Of a stretch of 64,000 nucleotides of DNA, positions 35,599 through 46,021 are shown in pieces (position 1 is the stretch's first letter; every line of letters starts with the position of its first letter). Under the pieces are notes generated by a model that made no database searches, was not told the DNA's origin, and worked only from the letters and a program-made list of their open reading frames with translations. Position numbers and translations under genes: made by a program. Source of the stretch: Cladorhizidae sp. MBARI D1340-BT2 (Eukaryota; Porifera; Demospongiae; Poecilosclerida; Cladorhizidae); contig JAQNBH010000007.1 in NCBI GenBank assembly GCA_028752905.1, forward strand, positions 14,412,759 to 14,476,758, given 5' to 3'.

Positions 35599-35950
35599 GT
35601 AAGCATGTAGGATTGGTTTACAGAGGTCTGTTGTTCTGCAAAACAGTCTTCACCAAAAGAGAGAATGAAGTTGCCATCAAAACTCTTCAAGGTGAATGAT
35701 GGTGATTAAACATTTGTACGTACTTGATGCATTATTTCTTATTGCATCAGGATCTTATCACCCAAGTCTGGTAAAATAACTTCTGAAGGAGTCTTGTATA
35801 CTGTCAAAATTCAAGCACCACAATTTCCTTTCTCTAATTGGAGTCTGTGTGGATGGAGGTTTAGTCCCTTTTATTGTCATGCCATTTATGACCAATGGCA
35901 ACCTCCTTGATTTCCTGGACAAAGAGAGTGAGCATTTGAGTGTTGTGCCG
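35599..35950 (+). pseudogene. Reversed copies of kinase N-lobe exons (K4', K5')
   Basis: K4' is 35,599-35,691 (93 bp): HVGLVYRG, then NEVAIKTLQ with the VAIK lysine. K5' starts at 35,751 and reads SYHPSLVK, then hits TAA at 35,777-35,779 where the right arm has GAA. It continues with SCILSKFKHHNFLSLIG and FIVMPFMTNGNLLDFLD until the arm ends near 35,950. These are duplicates of minus-strand exons 39,843-39,751 and 39,691-39,466. The stop and the reversed orientation make them non-functional. The arm end abuts the last kinase exon on the other strand. Confidence 0.85.
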
Positions 35951-36800
35951 TGCTCTCTGCTGTACAATGGGGGACAATGTCCTACTTGAGGGGGAGAGGC
36001 ACTTTCATCATCGAGTGCAAGTTTAACCATTATGTCATCTGCTCTTCGTACTGTGGATGCAGAATTCCTAGATCGGTCGTGTATGAAGTGTTTGGTTTGA
36101 TGTACAATATAGAAAAGTGAGGTCTGTTGGCTGGATCTTCAGTCCAGCATGTCATCTGAAGATCTTGATATCTAGGACACAATTAACATAAGACAAAATA
36201 ATTATTAAACTGCCATATGTAAGTGTAGAGAATAAAAAGGGTATATGCTCACTAATGGTGGCAAACAAATTTTAAAAGTATACTGAGGGAATGTTCCAAT
36301 GCAAATCAGGAAGCTTGTAAGGTTTTTGCTATAGTTTGTCATGACGAGTAACATTCAACAATCCCGGGGTGGCTTTAATAGATGATGAGTAAACAGGGCA
36401 TGTCCCAGTTATGCAGCTGCATCCAGATGGGCTTTAAGACAAGATAAAGAATCAGCAGTGTAACACATAGTCTATTGGAAAGCTCTACTATTCTACGTCA
36501 TTCTGTAACCAAATAAACATCTTCCAATAGTTATGACATCACATAGCCATGCTTTCTGCCTCACCATTTATCGGAGCATGCTTCGTTGTAGGGCTTAACC
36601 ATCCTATACCCAGAGCGAAGCATTGGAAGAAGTTCCTTTTCAGCTACCTGGGAATAGGGAATCTTGCCACAACTGAAGATCTCCCAGCAAGTTACTCCAT
36701 AGGCCCACTGTATGAAATAGAGTAGAGCCATTTACAGATGAGATAGAAACTTATTAAGGCAAAAGGGAAAAACATAAATTAAAATAATAATCTCTATGTT

Positions 36801-36882
36801 GACATAATAACACCTTCTCAATAAATCAACTTCAATTTTTATTCACTCGACATTTCGACTAGATGCTCTAGTCTTTAGTATG
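36801..36882 (-). repeat. Stem-loop repeat, copy C
   Basis: A minus-strand match to the same repeat: CTAGAGCATCTAGTCGAAAT, then GTCGAGTGAATAAAAATTGA and AGTTGATTTATTGAGAAGGTG. The upstream CTGATGA part is altered to a CATACTAAAGA-like sequence. It lies in the intron between kinase exons K8 and K7 and has no inverted partner. Confidence 0.7.
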
Positions 36883-38481
36883 TGGACTACAAATCATAGC
36901 TACATATTTGCCAAATATAAGCAAAAATATTTTCTTGGTGAAATAATTCATTCCAGCATTACTCCTTGCAGAACTAGTAACCAAATCACAAGCATTCCAA
37001 TACTGAGGTTTATGTGACAGCTGCCATCCAAATAATAACTAAAATAACAAATAAAGGAATTCATAACTATAGAGGATGCATCCAAATTACTGAAACTCAA
37101 CCCATATAGGGCATACTTAAAGGTTCAGAGATAGTAGAGCACTAACAAAACACTGAACAACATTGTGTATTTCTTGTGATTCTGTAGTTTGCTCTCAATC
37201 TAGAATCTTAACGCCAGATATATAGATTAGTTTATTTCTGTGTGTTACAACATTGTGTTAGTCACTTTTCCTTGTGTGACAATTTTATAGGATTTCATTA
37301 ATATTCAAATAGGACAGAAAATGAGGCAAGCACATGAGTAATCTATGAATAGGGAAACACTTATTTATCTGTCATAGAAAACCATCAAAATGTAACACTA
37401 AAAGTTTAATGGCAAAAAAGTTCTTAAAGCAACTTATTTGAAACAGTTGGTATGGTCATTTAGAATTTTTTATATGTTTTAAACCAGAAAACTGGCTGTA
37501 TTTACTCTACATATAAAAGATAAGAAATCTTAAGTATTTTACATGCAAAATGATAACAATGTAGTTGTTTACCTGATAGCCAAACATATGCATAGAGAAG
37601 AACAACGTCTTTTATTTTAAACCACTCTATTAAATAGCGGATATAACATTCTGTCACAGGGCCATCTGAGACATAGTAACTGACTGTCACAGTGTTGACA
37701 TGGAACACAGAACAAAACAATATAGTACTTGTGATGTTAATGATATTCATATCTAACCCACCCATTGTAAGGGACAGGTGCTGGTTATATAAACCAACCC
37801 CTGGACTATTCATAGAGCGGAGTTTGTTGCGAGCATTGTTTCTGTTGCATCGGTTTTTGAGAAACAGTTTTTGACTATACTAATACCAAGTCTGATCTTC
37901 TACTATAGCGATCAGCGCAGGGGTAGCTTTGTAGTTACCTGGTGGCAGTTTACCAGTTGTATTCAGTTATTCGTAGGGTTGAGTGAGTCGCCCTGCGACA
38001 CATTCATAGCTGAAAAAATGCCTTCAATTTAACTCAACAATCTTTAACTCGAAGAAATAATTTGGAAGAATAGTAAACTTCTACCATTTGTCTGGATCTG
38101 TACATACACTCAATAATGCAGAGACCATGCAGCAAGCTAGTGTAAATGTGAGTTGAGGAAATAAATCTCAGATGTATCAATTTAACTGCTACAGTTTAGC
38201 AGCCACAAATCTATCTGTGTGACAGTTAAAACTTCAGGGTTGTCTGGCCATATTTCATGCCCTTCTTAATATTTAAGACACTTCATTTGATAGTGGAGAG
38301 GAGAGCTGAACTTCAATACAGAGTGACTGTCTGACTCTGCATTATAGCTGGGAACTAAATGTGAGGCATAGCGTACCTATTTCATATTATATAGTTTAGT
38401 TGTATTTGCATGCAGACCATTATATAATATAATTTACTGTTTCCATAAGTTACAAACTAGACACTATAATCACAAACTCAC
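36883..38481. other. Kinase intron between K8 and K7
   Basis: AT-rich and without recognisable coding segments. Overlapping frames at 37,502-37,813 (minus) and 37,692-37,874 (plus) have no motif. Confidence 0.5.
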
Positions 38482-38617
38482 CACATCAGTTTTATCTGAG
38501 AATAAGTTATCAACAAAAATTTCAGGAGCCATCCACTTCACAGAAAACTTCTTCGATGGTTCAAGTTTTTCACAAAATCCAAAATTGAACAGTTGAATCA
38601 CAAGATGTGAGTCAATC
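38482..38617 (-). pseudogene. Kinase exon K7: NFG and APE segment
   Basis: The acceptor aacag precedes 38,617 and the donor gtgagt follows 38,482. The exon reads IDSHLVIQLFNFGFCEKLEP and then KWMAPEIFVDNLFSDKTDV. The magnesium-binding Asp of DFG is replaced by Asn (codon aat). The WMAPE and substrate-lobe residues are well kept. Listed separately because this residue decides whether the kinase could bind magnesium-ATP normally. Confidence 0.85.
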
Positions 38618-39302
38618 CTGTTAATAATTAATTATTGTCAGTAAGTTTACACTCCAAACACAAAGCCATGTATCAGTGTGGCTGGTCAAATATAGAGTGC
38701 ACAAAAATGTGGTATGATCAAAATTATTTCATAATATCATATCTCAGCTATAACTGTTTCTCATTTGCAGATTAATGAAACGCTACCTGGGTTGAATTTT
38801 TTTCTAGAGGCTTGCATGCTGCTAGAACTTTTCTGCAATAAGGAAGTGAATCTTTTCATTTTCCATAGTAAAAACTACTAAATATATTGACATTAATTCA
38901 AGACCATTATATAGAAACAAGTAGGTGACATCTTTGCTAAGTCCACATCATCCTAGAACAGAAATACTACTCATTGATATATTCGTGAAAGAATATGTGT
39001 TCATGGATAGACTTCTATTAATCATTGGTTTCTCCTCTGATGGATGTTGCTCAGCTATTCAACTCACAATACCTACAAGACTGAATATGTAATCTTTGTG
39101 TGTAGTTCACATATTCAGCTACAGAATAGCAACTTTGAGAAGTGCATAAACTGGTAGATCATGAATAGCCATTGAAATTATCCAAACACTGCTTTCCTTG
39201 TTTCAGCTCATTTTTGCTCATTTTTGCATTAGTAGAATTTTGTATAGCACTTTCCCAATATTGCCATCTTCCCTGACTGATTATGATCTGGTATAAACTC
39301 AC

Positions 39303-39412
39303 ATGCAGTTTCTTGCTGCCAGGTTTCTATGTACCATTCGTTTGTTGGTCAAGTACTTCATACCTTTAGCCACTTGCAGACACATATCCAATAGCTTGTT
39401 TTCAACTTTCAT
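39303..39412 (-). pseudogene. Kinase exon K6: catalytic loop HRN
   Basis: The acceptor acatctctag precedes 39,412 and the donor gtgagt follows 39,303. It reads [20 protein letters not shown], then [11 protein letters not shown]. The catalytic-base Asp of HRD is Asn (codon aac), while the AAR signature of receptor tyrosine kinases and the metal-binding Asn (ARN) are kept. It lies just inside the gene from the right arm of the inverted duplication, so it was not duplicated. Confidence 0.85.
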
Positions 39413-40009
39413 CTAGAGATGTTAAAGTTGATAGAACTGACATATTTGTAATGTTATAAACTCACTGTCAGTTCTCCAGTTGTCTTGAATGGGGCACAAC
39501 ACTCAAATGCTCACTCTTTTTGTCCAGGAAATCAAGGAGGTTGCCATTGGTCATAAATGGCATGACAATAAAAGGGACTAAACTTCCATCCACATAGAAT
39601 CCAATTAGAGAAAGGAAATTGCGGTGCTTGAATTTTGACAGTATACAAGACTCCTTCAGAAGTTCTTTTACCAGACTTGGGTGATAAGATCCTGATGCAA
39701 TAAGAAATAATGCATCATGTATGTACAAATGTTTAATCACCATCATTCACCTTGAAGAGTTTTGATGGCAACTTCATTCTCTCTTTTGGTGAAGACTGTT
39801 TTGCAGAACAATTGACCTCTGTAAACCAATCCTACATGCTTACCTAAGACAATTAGAAGACATATCAAATCTCCCCACCACAGAGTGCTTAGAACTAAAC
39901 TACTACAGCTTGTAGAACATTCATAATCAAATCACCTACTGAAACACAGCTGTTAAACTAAAATTATTTCAATACTTGCAAACATGAAAGTTAATCTTTC
40001 AATGAACTC

Positions 40010-40205
40010 TCAATTGACATAATAATAACTTTATAAATAATCGACTTCAAATTGACATTTTGACTAGATGCTCTAGCCTTCATCAGGAATAAAGTTGATA
40101 TTATATAACTAAAGAATTCCTGATGAAGGCTAGAGCATCTAGTTGAAATGTCGAGAGAATACAATTTTTTTAAGTTGATTATTGAGAAGGTTATTAGTTA
40201 ATAAA
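40010..40205. repeat. Fold-back repeat, copy D
   Basis: The right-arm counterpart of copy B. Both halves contain the stem: the minus-strand half reads CTGATGAAGGCTAGAGCATC ... AAAATGTC. The plus-strand half has CTGATGA at 40,120-40,126 and GAAA at 40,145-40,148. The whole can fold into a long hairpin. Confidence 0.8.
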
Positions 40206-43100
40206 AAAGTGTTTGTGTAACATCAATGTTAAAAGTCTACTGATTTCCCTGCCTAGATAACTGTTGCAAATATGTAATATAATTAAATTTTATGCTGTGT
40301 CGATGCTCATGATTTCATGACATGCGTAAAAATTAGATGGTCACAGATTAGAATTCTTCTTTGTGGCATTCACTTTATTGCACACCATAAATATTGATCA
40401 AATTATCCTCCTCCATTTGTAGTGGATGTCCTGGTCCCCATAATTTTCTCCAGCTCCAGGAGGCAGCTGTTTCTAAACTACTAAAGGTAACTATACAGCA
40501 TAGATCAAATATTGTGCACAATGTCTTGAATGGATGCGATGTGGAGATTAAAAGAGTGAGTTAAACTTAGGCTAAAACATTTAAATATCTAGAAGGCAGC
40601 ATATAATAGGAGTGGAGTTTACTTGGTGTCTTGTTATTGGAAGTTGGACTAAATTCGAAGACAGACCTAGCAGAGAATGGATGTGTTAACTCTGCATTAT
40701 CTTCAAGACACTACTTGTTTGCCTATTACAAAAGAAGAAATGTAATGGAAATTTCTTTATAATACGCATACAATATAGGTCGAACTTACCTGCAAGACTA
40801 GCTTATACTAACCTTAAAAAAGATTTATGGCCTTCAATGCTGTATTATAAAAATTATCTTCAAAAGTGTAACTTTTACGACTACTTCCAGTGCCCATGGA
40901 ATATAAGATCCTTCTTCTAGCTCCGAAGAAGTGAGCAAATTCTTTGTAAATTTACTATAGAATTATAGTCTTTCAGGAGATAAACAAGACAGATAGAAAG
41001 CTGGCAAAAGAGCCTTAGCTACTAGATAAACAGCTAATTTTTTAGCTAAACATTTAGCAGAACCAAACTTATAGACTCTAAAATCTAAGATCAGACATCC
41101 AATATATTAATCAACTTCCATGGCAGATGCATCTTGATCTGAAAAAGGTAAGAAAACAATATAAAAGTTCAACATAAGAGCTACTATAGAAGCATCTTTA
41201 GTTATAAGCTAAAACTATATGCAATTAGCTACAAACTAGGCTGATACTGAACAAAATTTGTACTCTTGGTTTTGGACTTAAATCCAGCCTTAAAATGACA
41301 GCCTGAAGTACAGCTAACTTCCTTCTTGAAAATATCACGCAAGTAAAGATGGTGCCATCAGCGTAAGTTTTGTTTAATTAATAATTTTGCCACATATGAA
41401 AACAGATATAATTTTAAATTCTATCTGTCATCCTCTAAGGGTTCAGTTTTAGTAGAATTTTTTTTCTCCCTGAAGCATATTCTAGAATAGTAAGCATAAG
41501 ATATTTCAGGACTATTAGACCTAATTTTACATTTTACCCTATAAATGTAATGTATCATTTACAGATAATATGCAACATATTCATATGGAAATATGTAAGT
41601 TTTTGCATTTGAATGACCACTTACTCTCCAATATTTATCACATGCTCAATACTATCAATTTATTGCTCAATCTACATTTGAAATAGTTGGATGCCTACAA
41701 TATTATTCTTTATTAAACTATTTTCTACTTACTCTAGGATGTCTACAATATCACTCTTTATTAAACTACTTTCTACATACTGTAGGATTAAAATATTTCA
41801 TTATGTCTAAACTTAAGCAATAATTATTACGTAATAACCAATAATTATTACAAAATTGCTATTTCATTGCTGATGTGAGCCATGGCTATCTCCAGAGTAT
41901 TCTAGGAAGAGGAAGTTGTCTAAAGTACTACTGTCAGACAAGTTTGGAGAATGCTTAGAACAAAGTAGTCAATATCGTATCATTGAAATACAAGCTTTAT
42001 GCATGGAAGTGAATGTGTTCTGCATAGTATTGGAAGTCATAGTAAAGAACTCTTTATACTCTAGTGGATATATCTGTACAAAGATTGAACTTGGTTACTG
42101 TATTAAAAAGCTTCACTAAAGCTCACACGGTTAAATCAAAATCGAGTCGTTGGCTAGCAAGACTGCATCTAACATGACTCTTCTAGAACAATACTGCAAT
42201 TGCTGATATGGTGAGACTTACAGTGGCAAGCATTGTGTTTTCAACAAAATGCAAATGACTAAAAAAGTATGTAGATCTAGCTGAAAGAAGCAAATGTTAC
42301 TTGAGCATAGAAGACCAAGGCACATGACAGCTGAAAGCTAAAATAACACGAAGGTCTTAGATCTAAAATTAGAGTGCTAGAGAAACAAAACATTTTCAAA
42401 GTATTTTCACTGTCGATAGACTAGCTAGCATATCACCCCTCAAGTCAAGAAGAAGGGCCTTTCTGATATGAAATCACATGGCTGTAATGCTTTACTATGT
42501 AGATTTCTGATGGCTGATAATACTGCATAAATATCATAAATTGGAAGCCATTACCAATAGCATGGGCATTAAACCCATATTGTCGATTGTTATTGAGAAA
42601 GGTACTATATTGTTAGGAAAGGTGCAGCCTTGACAGCAGACAGTCGATTTCGATTTGACTGTGCTAGATCCAGCTTAGGTATTTGATGGTCTACTGAGTA
42701 GCATTATTTGCATGCATATATTTCCTAACTTTTGGAATAACAATCTCACATATTTAAATTTGCCTGCTGTCAGTCGTAAAAACTTAACAAACAGCTTTTT
42801 ACTGTATTGCAGCATATATTGCAGCATATATTGCAGCATATAATTATTGTAACATAGGCTTTACCTTTACCAACGCATTCTTTAAATTTCAAGTTATGAG
42901 ATTTTATGATACAGCACTTTGACATGTCCTGTCCGAAAAGTGGCACACTGAAATCATTATCACTCGTCGTTCCAGGCTCATCTGTGTGCAAATAGGAAAG
43001 ATTAGCACAGTCACACTTACAATAAAATAGTTTGTAAACTTTGTCCTTCCACATCAAAAGTGACCAGGGCCAAAAGGTTGTGTGCATTGATGTATGTATG

Positions 43101-43486
43101 TGTTAGGGAGTGTCAGCCTGTCTTAGCTCCCTAACTAACAGTTGAACAAATATAGTCATGCAATGCACAGACAGTATACAAAACAGTTACCTAAGAGCTG
43201 TAGTCATTTGATTGGTTGTAGTTACCTAACAGGTGTAGTCATCTGATTGGCTGTAATGTTATTCGCTACAGGGACCTGTCAGAGCTGAGTAGATAACCTA
43301 TAAAAGGAACAGTCTGCTCAGCTAGGAGAGTCCCCTCTGTATTGTATGATATTGTGAGTCAAGATACATTCTCTAATTACTTTATCAGCAGTTATAGAAT
43401 TAGCACAGGGACTGAGTTCAGACCAGATATCAGACAGACAGGCAGAGGTTTTGGGTTAGCTATACAGTACAGGGCTAACCATAACA
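43101..43486 (+). repeat. Solo LTR of the E0 family (386 bp)
   Basis: Starts TGTTAGGGAG and ends AACCATAACA. It has a TATAAAAG box at 43,299-43,306 and is flanked by gtatg (43,096-43,100) and gtttg (43,487-43,491), a 5-bp target duplication with one change. No primer-binding site or internal sequence follows, so it is a solo LTR. It lies in the intron between kinase exons K2 and K3 and is the outer end of the right arm. Confidence 0.9.
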
Positions 43487-44200
43487 GTTTGAATAACATG
43501 TAATTACTTCAAAACTACATAGTTTATATTTAGTACATATACACTGGATTCCCTTTAAAGCTGGACTTTTACACCACACACGCTTGCTTAGTTGAGTCCA
43601 GCTCTACACCACATAAAGCTGCTACTAAACTCCGAGCATCTTTATTCCTCTTAACAGCACCCTAGATTCCTAGCATCTTTATTCCTCGTCAATCAGCCCC
43701 CTAGATTCCTAGCAAAACTTATACCATGGCTATGGTGGTCACTGCGTTGGTGACAGAGCTAGCTTTCGAACAAAAATAGTTAGGTTGGTAAATTTTGCTC
43801 CAAAATTAGAATGTTCTGAGCTGGTACCAGACCATTTTTGGTGTCAGCACAAAATCCTATATGGGGTGTTCCATAGGCGATTTCTATTATGAGTTGAATA
43901 ATTCTCATTAGCAATAGAAATTATTCTCTATCTGGTATGGCGAAAACAACTTACAATTCCCAGAAAGTTCATTTGTCCAGGGTACTCCAATTAGATTTTG
44001 GTTGATATCATTTCCATGTCCACTCATTTCTTCATAACTGCTGGTGGCAATGTGGTTTGTTCCCGAGTGAGACCTAGTTATGAAAAGTACTAATTAACAG
44101 CAACATCACCCCAAAAAAGTATTGGCTTGACTTACACTCTGTATCCTCCCATTTCAGATACCTTGGAGACAGGCTTTTGATAAAGTGGGAGTAGCAAGAT

Positions 44201-46021
44201 TACCCTTTCTTACAGGTGAACTATTTGAGGAGTTATCAGTTATTTTTATTTTCCCAATACAAAAGAAGCAGAAAAGTGATTTTAAGCCACGTAGAATACG
44301 TTTAGACCTGCTGAGAGTAACTGACTTAGTCATTTTAATCTTCTTTTGGAACTAAATGCAATGGATGCTACGTACGAAAATAACAGTGAGACTCTCTAAA
44401 ACTCTAGCGTACACACCCACGCGGACGCCATGCCAATTTGTTGCGTGCGTATGTGCGATATTTGTTGAGTGTCCGACGATTGGGCGATACAGACCGCTTT
44501 GTATTGCAATAGCAAGGAAAAAAAGAGGACAATTACCAACAACAGACAATTGCCACAAACTGAGGCACTTAATGTTTTTAACTGCCAGTTAGGTCGTGTA
44601 TGAATTGGAAGCAGATACTCTTTTTCTTTTAAAGAGCCTAGTCAGACTATCTCAGAATTCATAAGAATTCCTTTGATCAGTAATATTCAAATACCCCATT
44701 CCCAGTTCACTGAGGTGTTTCCACATATTAAAAAGCTTTATACTTTTTTTGCCAACATTTCAAACAAGTGCTTCATTTTTCAAATTGAAAAGTCACTACT
44801 TTGATCAGATTTTAAATGGGGTCTTCTCTACTCCAAGGTCACTTTCTGTTACCCCATCATTATAACTTCTTTCTCCATGACCTGTTACACAACTATTTGG
44901 ATTTGACTTAAGTGATTATGTGAATCGTCTTCAACCCAGAGTTACACATATCATTCCCATTAAAAAAAAAAGTATTTCCCAGAGAAGGCAAGTTTAGAAA
45001 TGTGAATCTTTCAAGGCACTATAAAAATACTCTCAATGAACCCTCAGTTGATATAGAATAGCTTCCTCGTTTATCATTCTGTGTGGATCTACTTCATGTC
45101 TCATGTTATTTGGGTATAATAAAATTTGTGTTAACTTAGTGCTTCTTACCAGATCTTCCATTGCGTGAAGTTGGTATGCAAAGATATCTTATTCTATGCA
45201 ACTTGACTGTGTGAATCTAGCATCGCTATATAATACTCTACTCTAACTTGCCCAGTTCGGTGTAGGACTCACTAACTGTGGTGTGCCAGCTTGTCCTGAT
45301 ACAACACATAAAATGTGAGTCATACAAACCACCACAAATCGTTGACAAAAATTGATTAATAGGGTGATAACATGCCTATATTTTTATTCAATCACTTACC
45401 ATAAACAATGTGAACAGAACAATAATTAATAAGGTGATAACAAATCTAAATTAGTTTTCTAACAATTGCTAGCCCACCAGTACTGCTTAGATTAACACTA
45501 TTATTCTTACATTTTGGTATATGCTAATGACTTCTTTAAATTATGATGAAAAAACTTGATTGTTTTTGTTAAATAACTACATTAAAAAATCTTCCAACTA
45601 AGCACTGCCTTCGAGTGAGGGAGACGGAGGATGGGGGGTATTTCTCTATGTCACAGCGCCAGAACTGCCGTTATATTTGCCTAACTAGTGTTGGGGCGCT
45701 TCGTATTCATCATGTGAGTAGTTTCTTATGGGAATCCATGAGTTGAAGATCCTAGTAATGGTGGTCAACCTCATGCCACATATGATGTGACTGAAGCAGA
45801 GTTTCCTCCATTCAGAAAGGATGTTAGAATCCTCAAGCAAATTCCCAGGGCAAGTAGAGAGCTTGCAGCCAGGAAGTTGATGCAGACTGTTGAAATTTAA
45901 TGACATAGGCTCTTGGTCCAAGCTCCTCCACTTTGCATCAAGATGTCTTCGGGTTCCAAAGAGAAGAACTGACCACAACAACCTGTGAATGAGCAGCTTA
46001 GTGTGAATATTCCACCACCAC
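44201..46021. other. No confidently recognised gene
   Basis: Upstream kinase exons (transmembrane and extracellular parts) should lie here on the minus strand or beyond, but I cannot identify them. Frames at 44,352-44,592 overlap on both strands without a domain. A 98-residue minus-strand frame at 45,685-45,981 (WSVLLFGTRRHLDAKW) is unassigned. Confidence 0.45.

Larger units (their letters stand above)
32117..35950 (+). repeat. Left arm of a ~4-kb inverted duplication
   Basis: Reverse complement of 39,493-43,486. Matching landmarks from outside in: the LTR, the JM exon copy at 32,620, the 12-bp triplication near 32,760, the fold-back repeat at 35.3 kb, and the kinase exon copies at 35,599 and 35,751. 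The arms are very similar, with small indels and substitutions and one larger gap opposite 42,211-42,412. The spacer is about 3.5 kb. Confidence 0.9.
39493..43486 (-). repeat. Right arm of the ~4-kb inverted duplication
   Basis: Reverse complement of 32,117-35,950. It includes kinase exons K5 (most of it), K4 and K3, their introns, the fold-back repeat at 40.1 kb and a solo LTR. The inner end falls inside exon K5, at gtgttgtgcc on the minus strand. It carries about 200 bp (42,211-42,412) absent from the left arm. Confidence 0.9.
35951..44200 (-). pseudogene. Receptor-tyrosine-kinase-like gene, nine exons seen, catalytic Asp residues lost
   Basis: Minus-strand exons, all with GT-AG borders: K1 ~44,190-44,136; K2 44,073-43,956; K3 42,981-42,865; K4 39,843-39,751; K5 39,691-39,466; K6 39,412-39,303; K7 38,617-38,482; K8 36,707-36,565; K9 36,171 to about 35,960. 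K1-K3 are juxtamembrane, with phases matching. K4 holds the Gly-rich loop and VAIK. K5 holds helix C (KELLKESCIL) and the hinge. K6 has the catalytic loop as HRNLAARNC, where HRD is expected. K7 has NFG for DFG, then KWMAPE. K8 is WAYGVTCWEIFSCGKIPYS. K9 is MTCWTEDPANRPHF. Extra lesions: K5 needs one more base to splice in frame, K9 shifts after RPHFS, and the K8-K9 junction codon reads TGA. The ligand-binding part is not identified. Confidence 0.8.

Noticed and set aside
44352..44592. Overlapping frames on both strands (68 and 78 residues)
   Set aside because: No motif, mutually overlapping, and no splice or repeat context.
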